DNA of 64,000 nucleotides from Pseudosulfitobacter pseudonitzschiae. GTDB lineage: Bacteria > Pseudomonadota > Alphaproteobacteria > Rhodobacterales > Rhodobacteraceae. Under the pieces are notes generated by a model. The model was not told the origin of the DNA. It made no database searches and worked only from the letters and a program-made list of their open reading frames with translations. Every line of letters starts with the position of its first letter. Position 1 is the first letter of the stretch. Where the stretch lies: assembly GCF_002222635.1 (NCBI RefSeq), contig NZ_CP022422.1:28795-92794 (forward strand), given 5' to 3'. Made by a program: the position numbers and the translations under genes. Shown piece after piece: positions 33,998 to 42,605 of this stretch.

Positions 33998-35548
33998 CTA
34001 AATTCTGCGCGCTTGCCCCTGCCAGAACGTATCCCTGATGTCCTTTTTGCGCACTTTCCCAACGGGGCTGCGCGGCAGTTCATCCCAGAAGTCAACCGTT
34101 TTGGGGGCCTTTACGCTGCCAAGGTTTTCCTTGCACAATGCAATGATTGCTTCGGGTTCCACCGTTGCATCGGGTTTGAGTTCGATCACCGCCTTGATCG
34201 CTTCACCCCATTTTTCGTCAGGCACACCGATCACCGCGCAATCCTGCACGGCAGGATGCGACCAGATCACCTGCTCGACTTCCGAGGGATAAACGTTGAA
34301 GCCGCCCGAAATGATCATGTCTTTCTTGCGGTCCACGATATAAAGGTAACCCTCGTCATCCAGATACCCGATGTCGCCGGTATGGTGCCAACCGAACTGG
34401 GAAACCTCTGCGGTTGCTTCGGGGTTTTTGTAATACCCCTTCATCACCAGATTTCCGCGCACAACAATTTCACCATGCTCACCACGCGGCATAATGTTAC
34501 CGTCATCATCCATGATCGCCATCGGTGTCAAAAGTGCGGGCCTGCCGCAACTTGCAAGCCGGTGTTCGCGGGCCGGATCTCCGATAACATTGTGATCCTC
34601 TGCCGTCAGCAGCGCGCAGAACATCGGCGATTCTGCTTGTCCGAAACACTGCGCCATGACCGGCCCAAAAATCTTCAGGCATTGGCGCAGCTTGTCAATG
34701 GCCATAGGTGCGGCGGCATAAAGAAAGAACCGCAATGACGGAAAGCTACGTTGCGCAACTTCCGGTTGCGACAACAGCATGTAAACGGCGGTCGGCGGCA
34801 GGAACAGATGGGTCACTCCCTCGCTTTCAATTGTGTCTAGAACGTTGGCGGCATCAAATCCCGGCAGGATGACGCTGCGCGCACCAGCGGCCATCAACGC
34901 AATGGCAAGCACCCCTGACGCGTGGGTCATAGGCGTGATCAGCAAATGCACAGGGTCAGGTCCGGCATCAAAACTGGCATAATAGTTCGCGATTAGCGTG
35001 GTCCAGTTCAACTGCGTCAGCATGATCCCCTTGGGCCGCCCCGTTGTCCCACCAGAGGATAAAATTCCGACAAGATCATCAGGGCCAAGCGGCACATCGG
35101 GATCGGTTGAAGGGGCCGCGGCCATCCAGTCTTCCAGCCATGGTGCCGCGCCGTCTTGTTTATCCAGACAGATGAATTTTTGTATCTTTGGGCAAAGTTC
35201 ACGCAATTGTTCCAGCGCCGGTGCAAGATCGCTGTGATAAAACAGAATCTCCACATCATTATGATCCAGGATATACGCGTTTTCTTCTACGCCGTTCTTG
35301 GCATTGACGGGAACCCAGATCGTGCCGGCACGAAACAAGCCCAGCATAACTTCAAGGCCGCTCACGCAGTTGGGGCTGTAAACGCCGGCCATCTTGTCGC
35401 GTCCGTACCCTTCGGCAGTGATGGCATTGGCGAAACGATATGTGCGTTCCTGAACTTCGCCGTAACTCCGGCCGATTTTAGCATCTTCCAAAGCGATCAC
35501 GTTAGGGTTGATTGCGACACCCCTGTCGAAGAAATCGATCACACGCAT
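33998..35548 (-). CDS. acyl-CoA synthetase (AMP-dependent)
   Basis: A 516-residue adenylate-forming ligase. The P-loop reads GILSSGGTTGRPKGIM, one residue longer than the usual TSGTTG. Other motifs are FGQAESP, GWHHTGDIGYLD, VDRKKDMIISGGFNVYP and the C-terminal SPVGKVRKKD with the catalytic Lys. Its upstream neighbour is the LivF gene of transporter set 2, with a 51-base gap. It most likely activates the acid that this transporter brings in. Confidence 0.92.
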   Translation of the reverse strand: MRVIDFFDRGVAINPNVIALEDAKIGRSYGEVQERTYRFANAITAEGYGRDKMAGVYSPNCVSGLEVMLGLFRAGTIWVPVNAKNGVEENAYILDHNDVEILFYHSDLAPALEQLRELCPKIQKFICLDKQDGAAPWLEDWMAAAPSTDPDVPLGPDDLVGILSSGGTTGRPKGIMLTQLNWTTLIANYYASFDAGPDPVHLLITPMTHASGVLAIALMAAGARSVILPGFDAANVLDTIESEGVTHLFLPPTAVYMLLSQPEVAQRSFPSLRFFLYAAAPMAIDKLRQCLKIFGPVMAQCFGQAESPMFCALLTAEDHNVIGDPAREHRLASCGRPALLTPMAIMDDDGNIMPRGEHGEIVVRGNLVMKGYYKNPEATAEVSQFGWHHTGDIGYLDDEGYLYIVDRKKDMIISGGFNVYPSEVEQVIWSHPAVQDCAVIGVPDEKWGEAIKAVIELKPDATVEPEAIIALCKENLGSVKAPKTVDFWDELPRSPVGKVRKKDIRDTFWQGQARRI

Positions 35549-35599
35549 AACGGTTTCCTATCTTGGTTTCCGGGATTTTCCCGCCTTGCCAGTCTGAAC

Positions 35600-36301
35600 T
35601 CATACACTGATGAGCTTTTCGATCTCTTCGCGGTTGGCCAGCAAATCTGCTGTCGTGCCGCTCCACTGGACGGTCCCGTTGTCGACAACGTACTGTCGAT
35701 GGGCCAATTTCATCGGCACGCGCAGGTTCTGTTCAACCAGCAAAAGCGTCATACCTTCTTCGTTGATCCGCCGCATCGAATCGACCAATTCATCAACGAT
35801 CAGCGGGGCAAGGCCTTCAGTCGGTTCGTCCAGCAGCAACAGTTCCGGATTAGTCAAAAGCGCGCGCGAAATCGCCAGCATTTGCTGTTCGCCGCCCGAA
35901 AGCGTGTTTCCCGCCTGTGACGCGCGATCAAGCAGCACCGGAAACATTTCAAAAATCCGGGTTTCGGTCCATGCGCCAGTGCGTCCCATGACGGTTGCGA
36001 TGCGCAGGTTTTCATGCACTGTCAGATTGTCAAAAATGCGCCTGTCTTCGGGGACATACCCAATGCCCAGACGGCCCAGTTGGTTCGGGAGTCGCGCGGT
36101 AACGTCGTCCCCTTTCCAGACTCTGCGCCCTGAAACCGGTTGCTTTAAACCGATGATCGTCTTGAGAATGGTGCTTTTGCCTGCGCCATTGCGCCCGATC
36201 AGCGAAACAACTTCGCCCTGTGCGACTTCGATCGACACGCTATGCAACGCCTGCGCCTTGCCATAAGTGACATTGCAGCTTTCCAACGCAAGCAGCTTCA
36301 T
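35600..36301 (-). CDS. livF: LivF-type ABC transporter ATPase (set 2)
   Basis: A 233-residue ATPase. Walker A GRNGAGKST, signature LSGGEQQ, Walker B LLLLDEPTEGL, then LLLVEQN as in LivF. Four-base overlap with the upstream LivG gene. Confidence 0.95.
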   Translation of the reverse strand: MKLLALESCNVTYGKAQALHSVSIEVAQGEVVSLIGRNGAGKSTILKTIIGLKQPVSGRRVWKGDDVTARLPNQLGRLGIGYVPEDRRIFDNLTVHENLRIATVMGRTGAWTETRIFEMFPVLLDRASQAGNTLSGGEQQMLAISRALLTNPELLLLDEPTEGLAPLIVDELVDSMRRINEEGMTLLLVEQNLRVPMKLAHRQYVVDNGTVQWSGTTADLLANREEIEKLISV

Positions 36302-37047
36302 TCCTCTTCTCCCAGATAAGCCGCTCGCACCTCGGCGTTTGCGCGGATTTCTTCAGGGCTGCCAGACGCCAGAATTTGCCCTTGAACCATCACGACCAAA
36401 GCACTGGAGACCCGCATTACAACGTCCATGTTGTGTTCGATCAGCAGCACGGTGCGGCCCTTGACGATCCGTTTTATCAGCTCCATCGCAGGCCCGATCT
36501 GGTCATGTCCAACACCGGCCAATGGTTCATCGAGCAACAGGACCGATGGGTTGCTCAGCAATGCCAGCCCGACTTCCAATGCGCGTTGATCGCCGTGAGA
36601 CAAGGTTTCGGCGGGGCGGTGCGCCATCACCGTCAGGCCGATCTCTTCGAGAACGCTTTCGGCCCGTTCCCTGACTGCAGGAAAGCGGCCCGCCGGAAGC
36701 CAGAAGGGCTGCAACCTGTACAGATGCGCAAAAGCAGCAAGTTGAAGGTTCTCAAGCACCGACATGCCGGCGAAGATCTTGGTGATCTGGAAACTGCGGC
36801 CCAGACCGATGCGGGTCCGTTTATGCACCGACAGGCCCGTTACATCGCGCCCGTCCAGCATCACTTGACCACCGCTTAGCTTGGCATGACCCGAAAGCGC
36901 ATTCATCAACGTGGTCTTGCCCGCACCGTTAGGTCCGATAATCCCGTAAAGCTGACCCGGCTGGAAGTCGAACGTCACACCGTTGACAGCTTTCAACCCG
37001 CTGAAGGAGACCTGAATATCGTTGCAACTCAATGATCCGGCAGTCAT
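36298..37047 (-). CDS. livG: LivG-type ABC transporter ATPase (set 2)
   Basis: A 249-residue ATPase with Walker A GPNGAGKTT, the LivG-type segment LGRSFQITKIF, Walker B VLLLDEPLAGV and LLIEHNM, and the LivG end VRAAYLGEEE. The signature reads ETLSHGDQRALEVGLAL, so LSHGDQ replaces LSGGQ, as often in LivG. ATGA overlaps on both sides. Confidence 0.95.
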   Translation of the reverse strand: MTAGSLSCNDIQVSFSGLKAVNGVTFDFQPGQLYGIIGPNGAGKTTLMNALSGHAKLSGGQVMLDGRDVTGLSVHKRTRIGLGRSFQITKIFAGMSVLENLQLAAFAHLYRLQPFWLPAGRFPAVRERAESVLEEIGLTVMAHRPAETLSHGDQRALEVGLALLSNPSVLLLDEPLAGVGHDQIGPAMELIKRIVKGRTVLLIEHNMDVVMRVSSALVVMVQGQILASGSPEEIRANAEVRAAYLGEEE

Positions 37048-37994
37048 TGCATGTCTCCTTCGTCCTGATCACCTTGGAACATTCCGGCAATACCGTTGCG
37101 TAGGAAGATGGTGGCAAAAATGAACACCAGACCAAGGATGCCGTACCAATATTGGGTGATTTGGCTCAGTTCTTCTTTCAGTAATTCAAACAAGGCCACG
37201 CCAAGAATCGGACCTAGCAATGTGCCTTTGCCGCCCAGCACGGTCATGATCAAAACGTCGCCCGATGTGGACCAATGCAGCATTTGCGGAGAGATGTAGA
37301 AGATCAACGATGCCAGCAGGGCTCCTGCAACACCTGCATACGCACCCGAAACGATAAACGCCGATTGGCGCAAGCTATGGACGTTGTATCCGAGTTGCGC
37401 GGCGCGCACGTCGTTCGCCTGTACCGCGCGCAATGCCCGCCCGAATGGCGACCCACGCAGCAATGCCATCAGCGCCAGTCCGATCAGGAAAACCGCCACG
37501 ATAAACCCATAATAGTTGTGGTTGTCGTAGAAATTGATCCCGAACAAGTCAGGCCGCGGCACGCCTGGAATACCGTCCAATCCGCCGGTGATTGCGCGCA
37601 GCTTGTTGGACGCAAGGATGTACATCATCTGCGCCAGGGCCAGTGTCAGCAGTGCAAAAAAAAGCCCCGAAACCCGAAGCGCAAAAAGCCCCATCAGGTA
37701 AGCCAGCACCGCTCCGACAATCGCCGCTGCAAAAAGGCCCGGTATAAAACCGACGCCATAGCTGAGGGTGAGGATTGTGAGCGCATAACCCCCTGCCCCG
37801 AACAACGCCGCATGGCCGAATGACAGCATACCTGTCACCCCGAAGACCAGATCAAAGCCGATTGCGAACAAGGCCCAGATCAGGATCAGGCTGACAAGGT
37901 TCACCCATTGCTCATCCTGCACAAAAAACGGAACGATAATCATAACTGCGATAATAATGCCCATCAGGGCCTGACCGATAATCCTGCGTGTCAT
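37044..37994 (-). CDS. livM: LivM-type ABC permease (set 2)
   Basis: A 316-residue permease with about nine or ten hydrophobic helices. LivM marks are GFDLVFGVTGMLSFGHAAL and VLGGKGTLLGPILGVALF; the coupling region is LRGSPFGRALRAVQANDVRA. Overlaps LivG and LivH genes by four bases each. Confidence 0.93.
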   Translation of the reverse strand: MTRRIIGQALMGIIIAVMIIVPFFVQDEQWVNLVSLILIWALFAIGFDLVFGVTGMLSFGHAALFGAGGYALTILTLSYGVGFIPGLFAAAIVGAVLAYLMGLFALRVSGLFFALLTLALAQMMYILASNKLRAITGGLDGIPGVPRPDLFGINFYDNHNYYGFIVAVFLIGLALMALLRGSPFGRALRAVQANDVRAAQLGYNVHSLRQSAFIVSGAYAGVAGALLASLIFYISPQMLHWSTSGDVLIMTVLGGKGTLLGPILGVALFELLKEELSQITQYWYGILGLVFIFATIFLRNGIAGMFQGDQDEGDMQ

Positions 37995-38848
37995 GCCGAA
38001 CGCCCCTTTGTGCTAAACAAGCCCGCAGGCCGGAACATCAGCGTTCCGATCAACAGGGCAAAGGTAAGTAGTTCGACCCATTCAGTTGCGTAGGTATATC
38101 CGGCCGCCCGCGTCATGCCCAACAGCAACGACGCAAGGATTGCGCCGCGAATGTTCCCAAGCCCGCCGATAATCACCACGACAAAACAGTCGATGATAAC
38201 GCTGAATCCCATGCCCAGTTCGATCGGCACCAACGGTGCGCTAACCACGCCACCAAGAGCCGCAAGATACGCACCAAGCGCAAAGACGCCGGTGCGAACC
38301 CGGTTTACATTTACACCGAGTGTCTGAGCCATTTCCGGATCGGAACTGGCGGCGCGAATAATCATGCCCCATTTGCTACGGTCCAGCAGCAAGAACAGTG
38401 CCAGAGAAACCGCTGCACCAAAACCGATTACAAAAAGCCGGTATGACGGTATTTGACTGCCAAACATGGAAATCGGTGCCATGAAGATTTCTGGTGTCGG
38501 CACTTGCTTATAGTCAAATCCCCAGATCATCTTTGTCGCGTCGTCGATGACCAGAATGAATCCGAAAGTGAGTAAAAGCTGAAAAATGTGGTCGCGGTCA
38601 TAGACCTGTTTCAGCGCCAAAATTTCGATCAGCGCACCAACACAGGCGACGATCAGCGGCGCAAACAGCAGTCCCAACCAGAACGATCCGGTCATATGAA
38701 CAATTTGATACCCGACAAACGCGCCAAGCATATAAAGCGCGCCATGGGCAAAGTTGATCACCCCCAACATGCCAAAAATAAGGGTCAAGCCCGCTGCCAG
38801 CAGAAACAGCAGAAAGCTGAGACTCAGCCCGATCACGATAATGGACAT
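37991..38848 (-). CDS. livH: LivH-type ABC permease (set 2)
   Basis: A 285-residue permease with about eight hydrophobic helices. LivH marks are GLTLIFGMLGVINFAHGAL near residue 22 and IGGLGNIRGAILASLLLG in the C-terminal half. It is separated from the binding-protein gene by a hairpin that could lower expression of the membrane parts relative to the binding protein. Confidence 0.94.
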   Translation of the reverse strand: MSIIVIGLSLSFLLFLLAAGLTLIFGMLGVINFAHGALYMLGAFVGYQIVHMTGSFWLGLLFAPLIVACVGALIEILALKQVYDRDHIFQLLLTFGFILVIDDATKMIWGFDYKQVPTPEIFMAPISMFGSQIPSYRLFVIGFGAAVSLALFLLLDRSKWGMIIRAASSDPEMAQTLGVNVNRVRTGVFALGAYLAALGGVVSAPLVPIELGMGFSVIIDCFVVVIIGGLGNIRGAILASLLLGMTRAAGYTYATEWVELLTFALLIGTLMFRPAGLFSTKGRSA

Positions 38849-38871
38849 ATTCAGGGTTCCTCAGTTTCACC

Positions 38872-38915
38872 CCAAAAAAGCGGGCGACGCATGTCGCGAG
38901 GGAACAGCGCCGCCC
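38872..38915 (-). terminator. attenuator-like hairpin between binding-protein and permease genes
   Basis: On the minus strand GGGCGGCG pairs with CGTCGCCC (eight pairs, one G-U), followed by GCTTTTTT. It follows the solute-binding protein stop by about 18 bases and precedes livH. Partial termination here would give more binding protein than permease, a common pattern in ABC importers. Confidence 0.6.
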
Positions 38916-38932
38916 AGTTCAGGGAGGATCGA

Positions 38933-40117
38933 TTAACAGTCGCTAAACAGGCTATTTGCCGAAAACTCTTCGGTGATTTTCATGGTGAGGTCCGGCAATG
39001 GTGCCTCGCCCTTCACAACTTCACCCCAAAGACCGACCTGTTTGGCCTGATGGTCACAAGCGCGCATTTCCTTGCGCCCTTCGACCGAATTTTCATAGAC
39101 CGATGTTTCAAATGCATCGACCCAGGTTTCCACATCCCAGCTGTCAGTCGCTTCGATGACATCCATCCACCAGCGAAGACCGTCAAATGCCTCGCCCGCG
39201 AAGGCCGAAGGGTAGTCACCGTTTGCGTCACGGTAGGCCGTCACGAATTCGGCGTTTGCCGGATTGTCGAGCGAGAAGTGATAACGCACGCCGGAGTTCA
39301 CGCCCAATGCGGCCTCGCCTGTCGCGGCTGCAAAGATTTCATCCTGAAGCACGGGGCCGAACAGCACTTTGTTCTGACCCATCCCAACCTGACCTGCCTG
39401 CTTGCAGAAGGTGACGCCGTCATTGCCCGTTGCCACAACCAGAATACCATCGGCGTCCGAACGCGCCATCTTGTCGATGATGACCGAAAAGTCGCGGTTG
39501 CCAAGCGGGGCAAAGTCATTCCCGACGATCTCGACACCGGCGGCTTTTGCTTTTGCGGCAAAGTCGTCAAAGGCGCTGCGCGTGGCCTGATAATCAGCCG
39601 TGACCGCGTATACTCTCTTGATCCCGCGTTTCTTTACGAATTCAACACACATGTTCATTTCCATGGCCAACGTGTTGGACGTACGGAATGAGTAACGCGC
39701 ACCGTCCATCTTGGTAATGCTGTCGTCTGCGGAAATCGTGACCAGATGCGGCACCTTGCGCTGTGTGGACAGGCTTTGCAGTGCCAGAGTCGACGCTGAG
39801 CTGACCGCGCCAAACATCAATTGCGTGCCTTCCGCCAACAGCCGGCTTGCTTTTTGTACGGCGGGCTGGGGTTTGGTTTCATCGTCTTCCCAGCTGAAGC
39901 GGACTTTTTTGCCCAACAATTCGCCACCCCGCATGGCCACGGCAAGTTCCGCGCCTTTGCGCATGTCATTGCCGATCAAGCCGTATGCGCCCGAGAAAGA
40001 CAGAATGCCCGCAATGTGATAATCTTCGGGCGTTGCGGCCCGCAGAACCATTGGCGCAGGCAAGGTACTGGCCAAAGTTAGCGCCCCGGCGCTGCGTAGA
40101 AAATTCCGACGTTTCAT
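38933..40117 (-). CDS. Liv-type solute-binding protein with Tat signal
   Basis: A 394-residue Peripl_BP_6 family protein. I choose ATG 40117 (GGGAGG upstream), giving the twin-arginine signal KRRNFLRSAG followed by a hydrophobic stretch ending LRAAT. The longer frame upstream has no signal sense. Mature motifs include ILSFSGAYGLIGNDM and LFGAVSSASTLALQSL. Tat export implies folding before secretion. First gene of the rightmost catabolic operon, with its promoter in the gap before the AraC gene. Confidence 0.92.
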   Translation of the reverse strand: MKRRNFLRSAGALTLASTLPAPMVLRAATPEDYHIAGILSFSGAYGLIGNDMRKGAELAVAMRGGELLGKKVRFSWEDDETKPQPAVQKASRLLAEGTQLMFGAVSSASTLALQSLSTQRKVPHLVTISADDSITKMDGARYSFRTSNTLAMEMNMCVEFVKKRGIKRVYAVTADYQATRSAFDDFAAKAKAAGVEIVGNDFAPLGNRDFSVIIDKMARSDADGILVVATGNDGVTFCKQAGQVGMGQNKVLFGPVLQDEIFAAATGEAALGVNSGVRYHFSLDNPANAEFVTAYRDANGDYPSAFAGEAFDGLRWWMDVIEATDSWDVETWVDAFETSVYENSVEGRKEMRACDHQAKQVGLWGEVVKGEAPLPDLTMKITEEFSANSLFSDC

Positions 40118-40316
40118 AGTTTTCCTCCCGGTTTCACGCCCCAAGAAGTTTCTCCTGCAAGGCGAATGATGCGCTGCCCGGGATAAATCGTTCCCGGAAA
40201 AGCAGAATACTATCAGCAAGTTTGGCGGGTTTTATCATACGTCGGATCAGCAATCGGGCGGTAACAAATCATGGATTTGCAAATGGCGCAAAAGTGCATC
40301 TGATCGCGACCGTGTC

Positions 40317-40360
40317 CCTAACCCTCCCCCATCTCTTGCATCAAGCATCGCAGGGTTAGG
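40317..40360. promoter_or_regulatory. inverted repeat in AraC / transporter divergent region
   Basis: CCTAACCCT and AGGGTTAGG are perfect nine-base arms with a 26-base spacer, in the 335-base gap between the divergent binding-protein and AraC genes. It may be a regulator binding site or an mRNA structure. The remainder of the gap is AT-rich; the AraC promoter is listed separately, and I did not find a clear promoter for the leftward operon. Confidence 0.45.
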
Positions 40361-40392
40361 ACTGGCAGGGAATGTCCGAAAACGCCACAAAT

Positions 40393-40420
40393 TTGACATT
40401 TTCTGCCAAATCGATATTAT
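40393..40420 (+). promoter_or_regulatory. sigma-70 promoter of the AraC gene
   Basis: TTGACA (40393-40398), a perfect -35, and TATTAT (40415-40420) with a 16-base spacer. It lies 32 bases upstream of the AraC ATG at 40453. Confidence 0.6.
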
Positions 40421-40452
40421 TTACCCATCAGTAGAATTTTGAGGTCATCGTC

Positions 40453-41502
40453 ATGAAGGTGGGCTTGCTCCAAAACCTGCGTCTTCCCAAACATAGCATC
40501 CAGTTCATGTGTGACGTGCTGATCGAACACGGCATTGATCCTGACCCATTGCTCAAAGAAGCAGGTTTGCAGCTCAGCCTTCTCTCGGATCCATGGGGCA
40601 CGCTGGACGGTATTCAGGAACTCACATTCCTGCGTGCCTTTTGCCGGAGTACAGCGCATATTGAAGGTGTCGCTTTTGTCACCGGTCTGCGTTACAGCCT
40701 GATCTCGTATGGCCCTATCGGGCTTGCCACGCTAGTTTCAGAGAATGTGACAGCGGGGCTGAGGGTTTTCACGCAAATGCAGGGGCTGGGATACGCACTG
40801 CTGGCATATGACATCACAGAGGACGATGAAGGTTTTGCAACAGGGTTTGTTGCCGACGACCAGTATGTACCGCCCGATCTTCTGGATTTTGTTCATGAAC
40901 GGCTGCTTGGGTCCGGCCCGACCTTCTTCCGGGACCTGCGTCAAGAAAACCTGCCCATCCGTCTGATCGAATGCCCGTTGGACCGCCCGAAAGGCTGGAT
41001 GAACCTAGAAGCGCGCTGGCAAACCGAAATCGTGTATCGCGCACCGCGCAGTTGCATTCACTTTCATCCTGGAACAGGCGCGCTGAAACTGCCGCTGGCG
41101 AATGCCCTTCTTGCGGTAAACTATCGTGTTTTGTGCGAGAATATGCTTGAAACCGGCCCCAAGCATACCGGAACAGCAAATTCGGTTTATCAGGTGTTGA
41201 TGCAGGTGCGCGGCGTTTTTCCCAATGCGCCGGAAGTGGCCGAAACGCTTCATTTGTCAGAACGCTCTTTACATCGAAAACTTGCCAGTCAGTCGATGAG
41301 CTATCGCCAGATTATCGATAGCGTGCGCTTGCGCCGCGCACGGGAGCTTCTTGATACATCCGACTTACCGCTGGCTGAAGTTGCAGATCGCCTCGGTTTT
41401 TCGGAAACTGCCAGCCTGTCGCGATTTTTCCGGCGGGTTTCAGGGGATTCGCCGTCCGCATATCGAAAAACCAGCAAAGGGTTATTCGCCAGTTCACGTT
41501 AG
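40453..41502 (+). CDS. AraC-family regulator with Arabinose_bd-type N-terminus
   Basis: A 349-residue activator. The N-terminal 200 residues look like the Arabinose_bd (OruR-type) domain, with the FYxP-type VGLLQ start and long helical region. The C-terminal AraC DNA-binding domain has two helix-turn-helices: PNAPEVAETLHLSERSLHRKL and LPLAEVADRLGFSETASLSRFF, then SPSAYRK. It is divergent from the transporter operon and is the natural candidate activator of it. The MerR gene follows 51 bases later on the same strand. Confidence 0.93.
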   Translation: MKVGLLQNLRLPKHSIQFMCDVLIEHGIDPDPLLKEAGLQLSLLSDPWGTLDGIQELTFLRAFCRSTAHIEGVAFVTGLRYSLISYGPIGLATLVSENVTAGLRVFTQMQGLGYALLAYDITEDDEGFATGFVADDQYVPPDLLDFVHERLLGSGPTFFRDLRQENLPIRLIECPLDRPKGWMNLEARWQTEIVYRAPRSCIHFHPGTGALKLPLANALLAVNYRVLCENMLETGPKHTGTANSVYQVLMQVRGVFPNAPEVAETLHLSERSLHRKLASQSMSYRQIIDSVRLRRARELLDTSDLPLAEVADRLGFSETASLSRFFRRVSGDSPSAYRKTSKGLFASSR

Positions 41503-41553
41503 GATTAGACGACGAGACGCTAACACGACCATATATCAGAACGGAGTGACGCC

Positions 41554-41937
41554 ATGAACAAGTCCGATGACGAAACGCTCACCTTCAAAGAGATGGTCGG
41601 GAAATTCGACGTCACCCCCCGAACCCTGCGGTATTACGAATATCTCGAACTTCTCAAACCCACGCTACAAGGGCGTGAACGAAGTTATGATCGCAAACAG
41701 ATCGCGCGGTTCAAGCTGATCTTGCGAGGTCGTCGGTTCGGAATGAAGCTTGAAGATATAAGAGTTTGGTTAGAAATATATAAAAACAGGGGCTCAAGAG
41801 CGCAGCTTCGCGAATGGGCAAGGATATCAAAAATCCTCGAAAATAAGCTTCGCGCCGAGATAAAAGAAAGAGAGGAAGCTCTGGCAGAATTACGAGAAAC
41901 CTCAAAGCTCGCCAATGAATTGAATTTCAAAAAGTGA
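41554..41937 (+). CDS. MerR-family regulator
   Basis: A 127-residue regulator. The N-terminal winged helix has FDVTPRTLRYYEYLELLKP at about residues 18-36, the MerR signature, followed by a long coiled-coil dimerisation helix (GMKLEDIRVWLEIYKNR to the end). There are no cysteine pairs for metal sensing. Similar proteins often sit beside fatty-acid beta-oxidation genes in roseobacters (from general knowledge). ATG follows GGAGTGACGCC. Confidence 0.9.
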   Translation: MNKSDDETLTFKEMVGKFDVTPRTLRYYEYLELLKPTLQGRERSYDRKQIARFKLILRGRRFGMKLEDIRVWLEIYKNRGSRAQLREWARISKILENKLRAEIKEREEALAELRETSKLANELNFKK

Positions 41938-42097
41938 TCCCGAAACCCAACGCACCGACCAAATAGATGGCTGGTTGATGCAAACACCCATAATTTGGAA
42001 GCGAATGGATGGAGCTAGCTCTAAAACACAATCGACAAAGTGCTGGGACGTAAAATTCGCTTTTACAACATACAGCGGGTCCCTGCGCATTATTTGC

Positions 42098-42113
42098 CAT
42101 AAGCGCGCTTATG
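42098..42113. repeat. 16-bp perfect palindrome
   Basis: CATAAGCGCGCTTATG is fully palindromic, in the gap between the MerR gene and the truncated DUF1612-like pseudogene. The rest of this 200-base gap shows no gene. A protein binding or recombination site is possible; no second copy was seen. Confidence 0.5.
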
Positions 42114-42142
42114 CGTGTTTCTGCCCACATTCCAGGCAAATA

Positions 42143-42600
42143 CTAAGTTGCAATCCGCCACATTCGAAACCGCCCCAGCCCTGTCACCTCACGAACCAAG
42201 TCCTTTTCCTCCATCAAGGCAAGGTTTCGCTGCACGGCTGCGCGGCTGGAACCAATCTGGGACTCAGCCATTGGAGCAGACACAAGGGGCCATTCTGCAA
42301 AGAGAGCTCGTAAGGCGGGAGGGGTTTTGCCGGATAGTGGCGCCATTTCAGCCTCTGCCTGAACCGTCCAAGCCTCAGTCTGATCCAGATGCCGCATCGC
42401 CGTTAGAACAGCGCTCTCCATCCCCGCCAACCAACGGGCCAATCGTTCGTCCGGAGAACCAGATGCACGCAGCCCCCCTGCTCCACCCATGGCGAGCGGC
42501 GCAAATATAGCACCGTTTCCGTTGCTGCTCGCAATCCTGGCCGCCGTGACGGCGGCTTCGATCTGGTCTCCTTGTGTCGCGTTGCCCTTAAATCTGAGAC
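42143..42600 (-). pseudogene. truncated DUF1612 / RHE_PE00001-like gene (C-terminal part)
   Basis: C-terminal 150 or so residues of a protein like the intact one at 50047-51114. It aligns from QGDQIEAAVTAARIA through GAIFAPLAMGGAGGLRASG to the end WPLVSAPMAE, SRAAVQRNLA and FRMWRI. The homology ends at about 42590, a few bases before the IS end at 42606, and the N-terminal half is not present on the other side of the IS. So the IS insertion went with deletion. It reads on the same strand as the intact paralog 7.5 kb away. Confidence 0.85.
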
Positions 42601-42605
42601 ACGAC

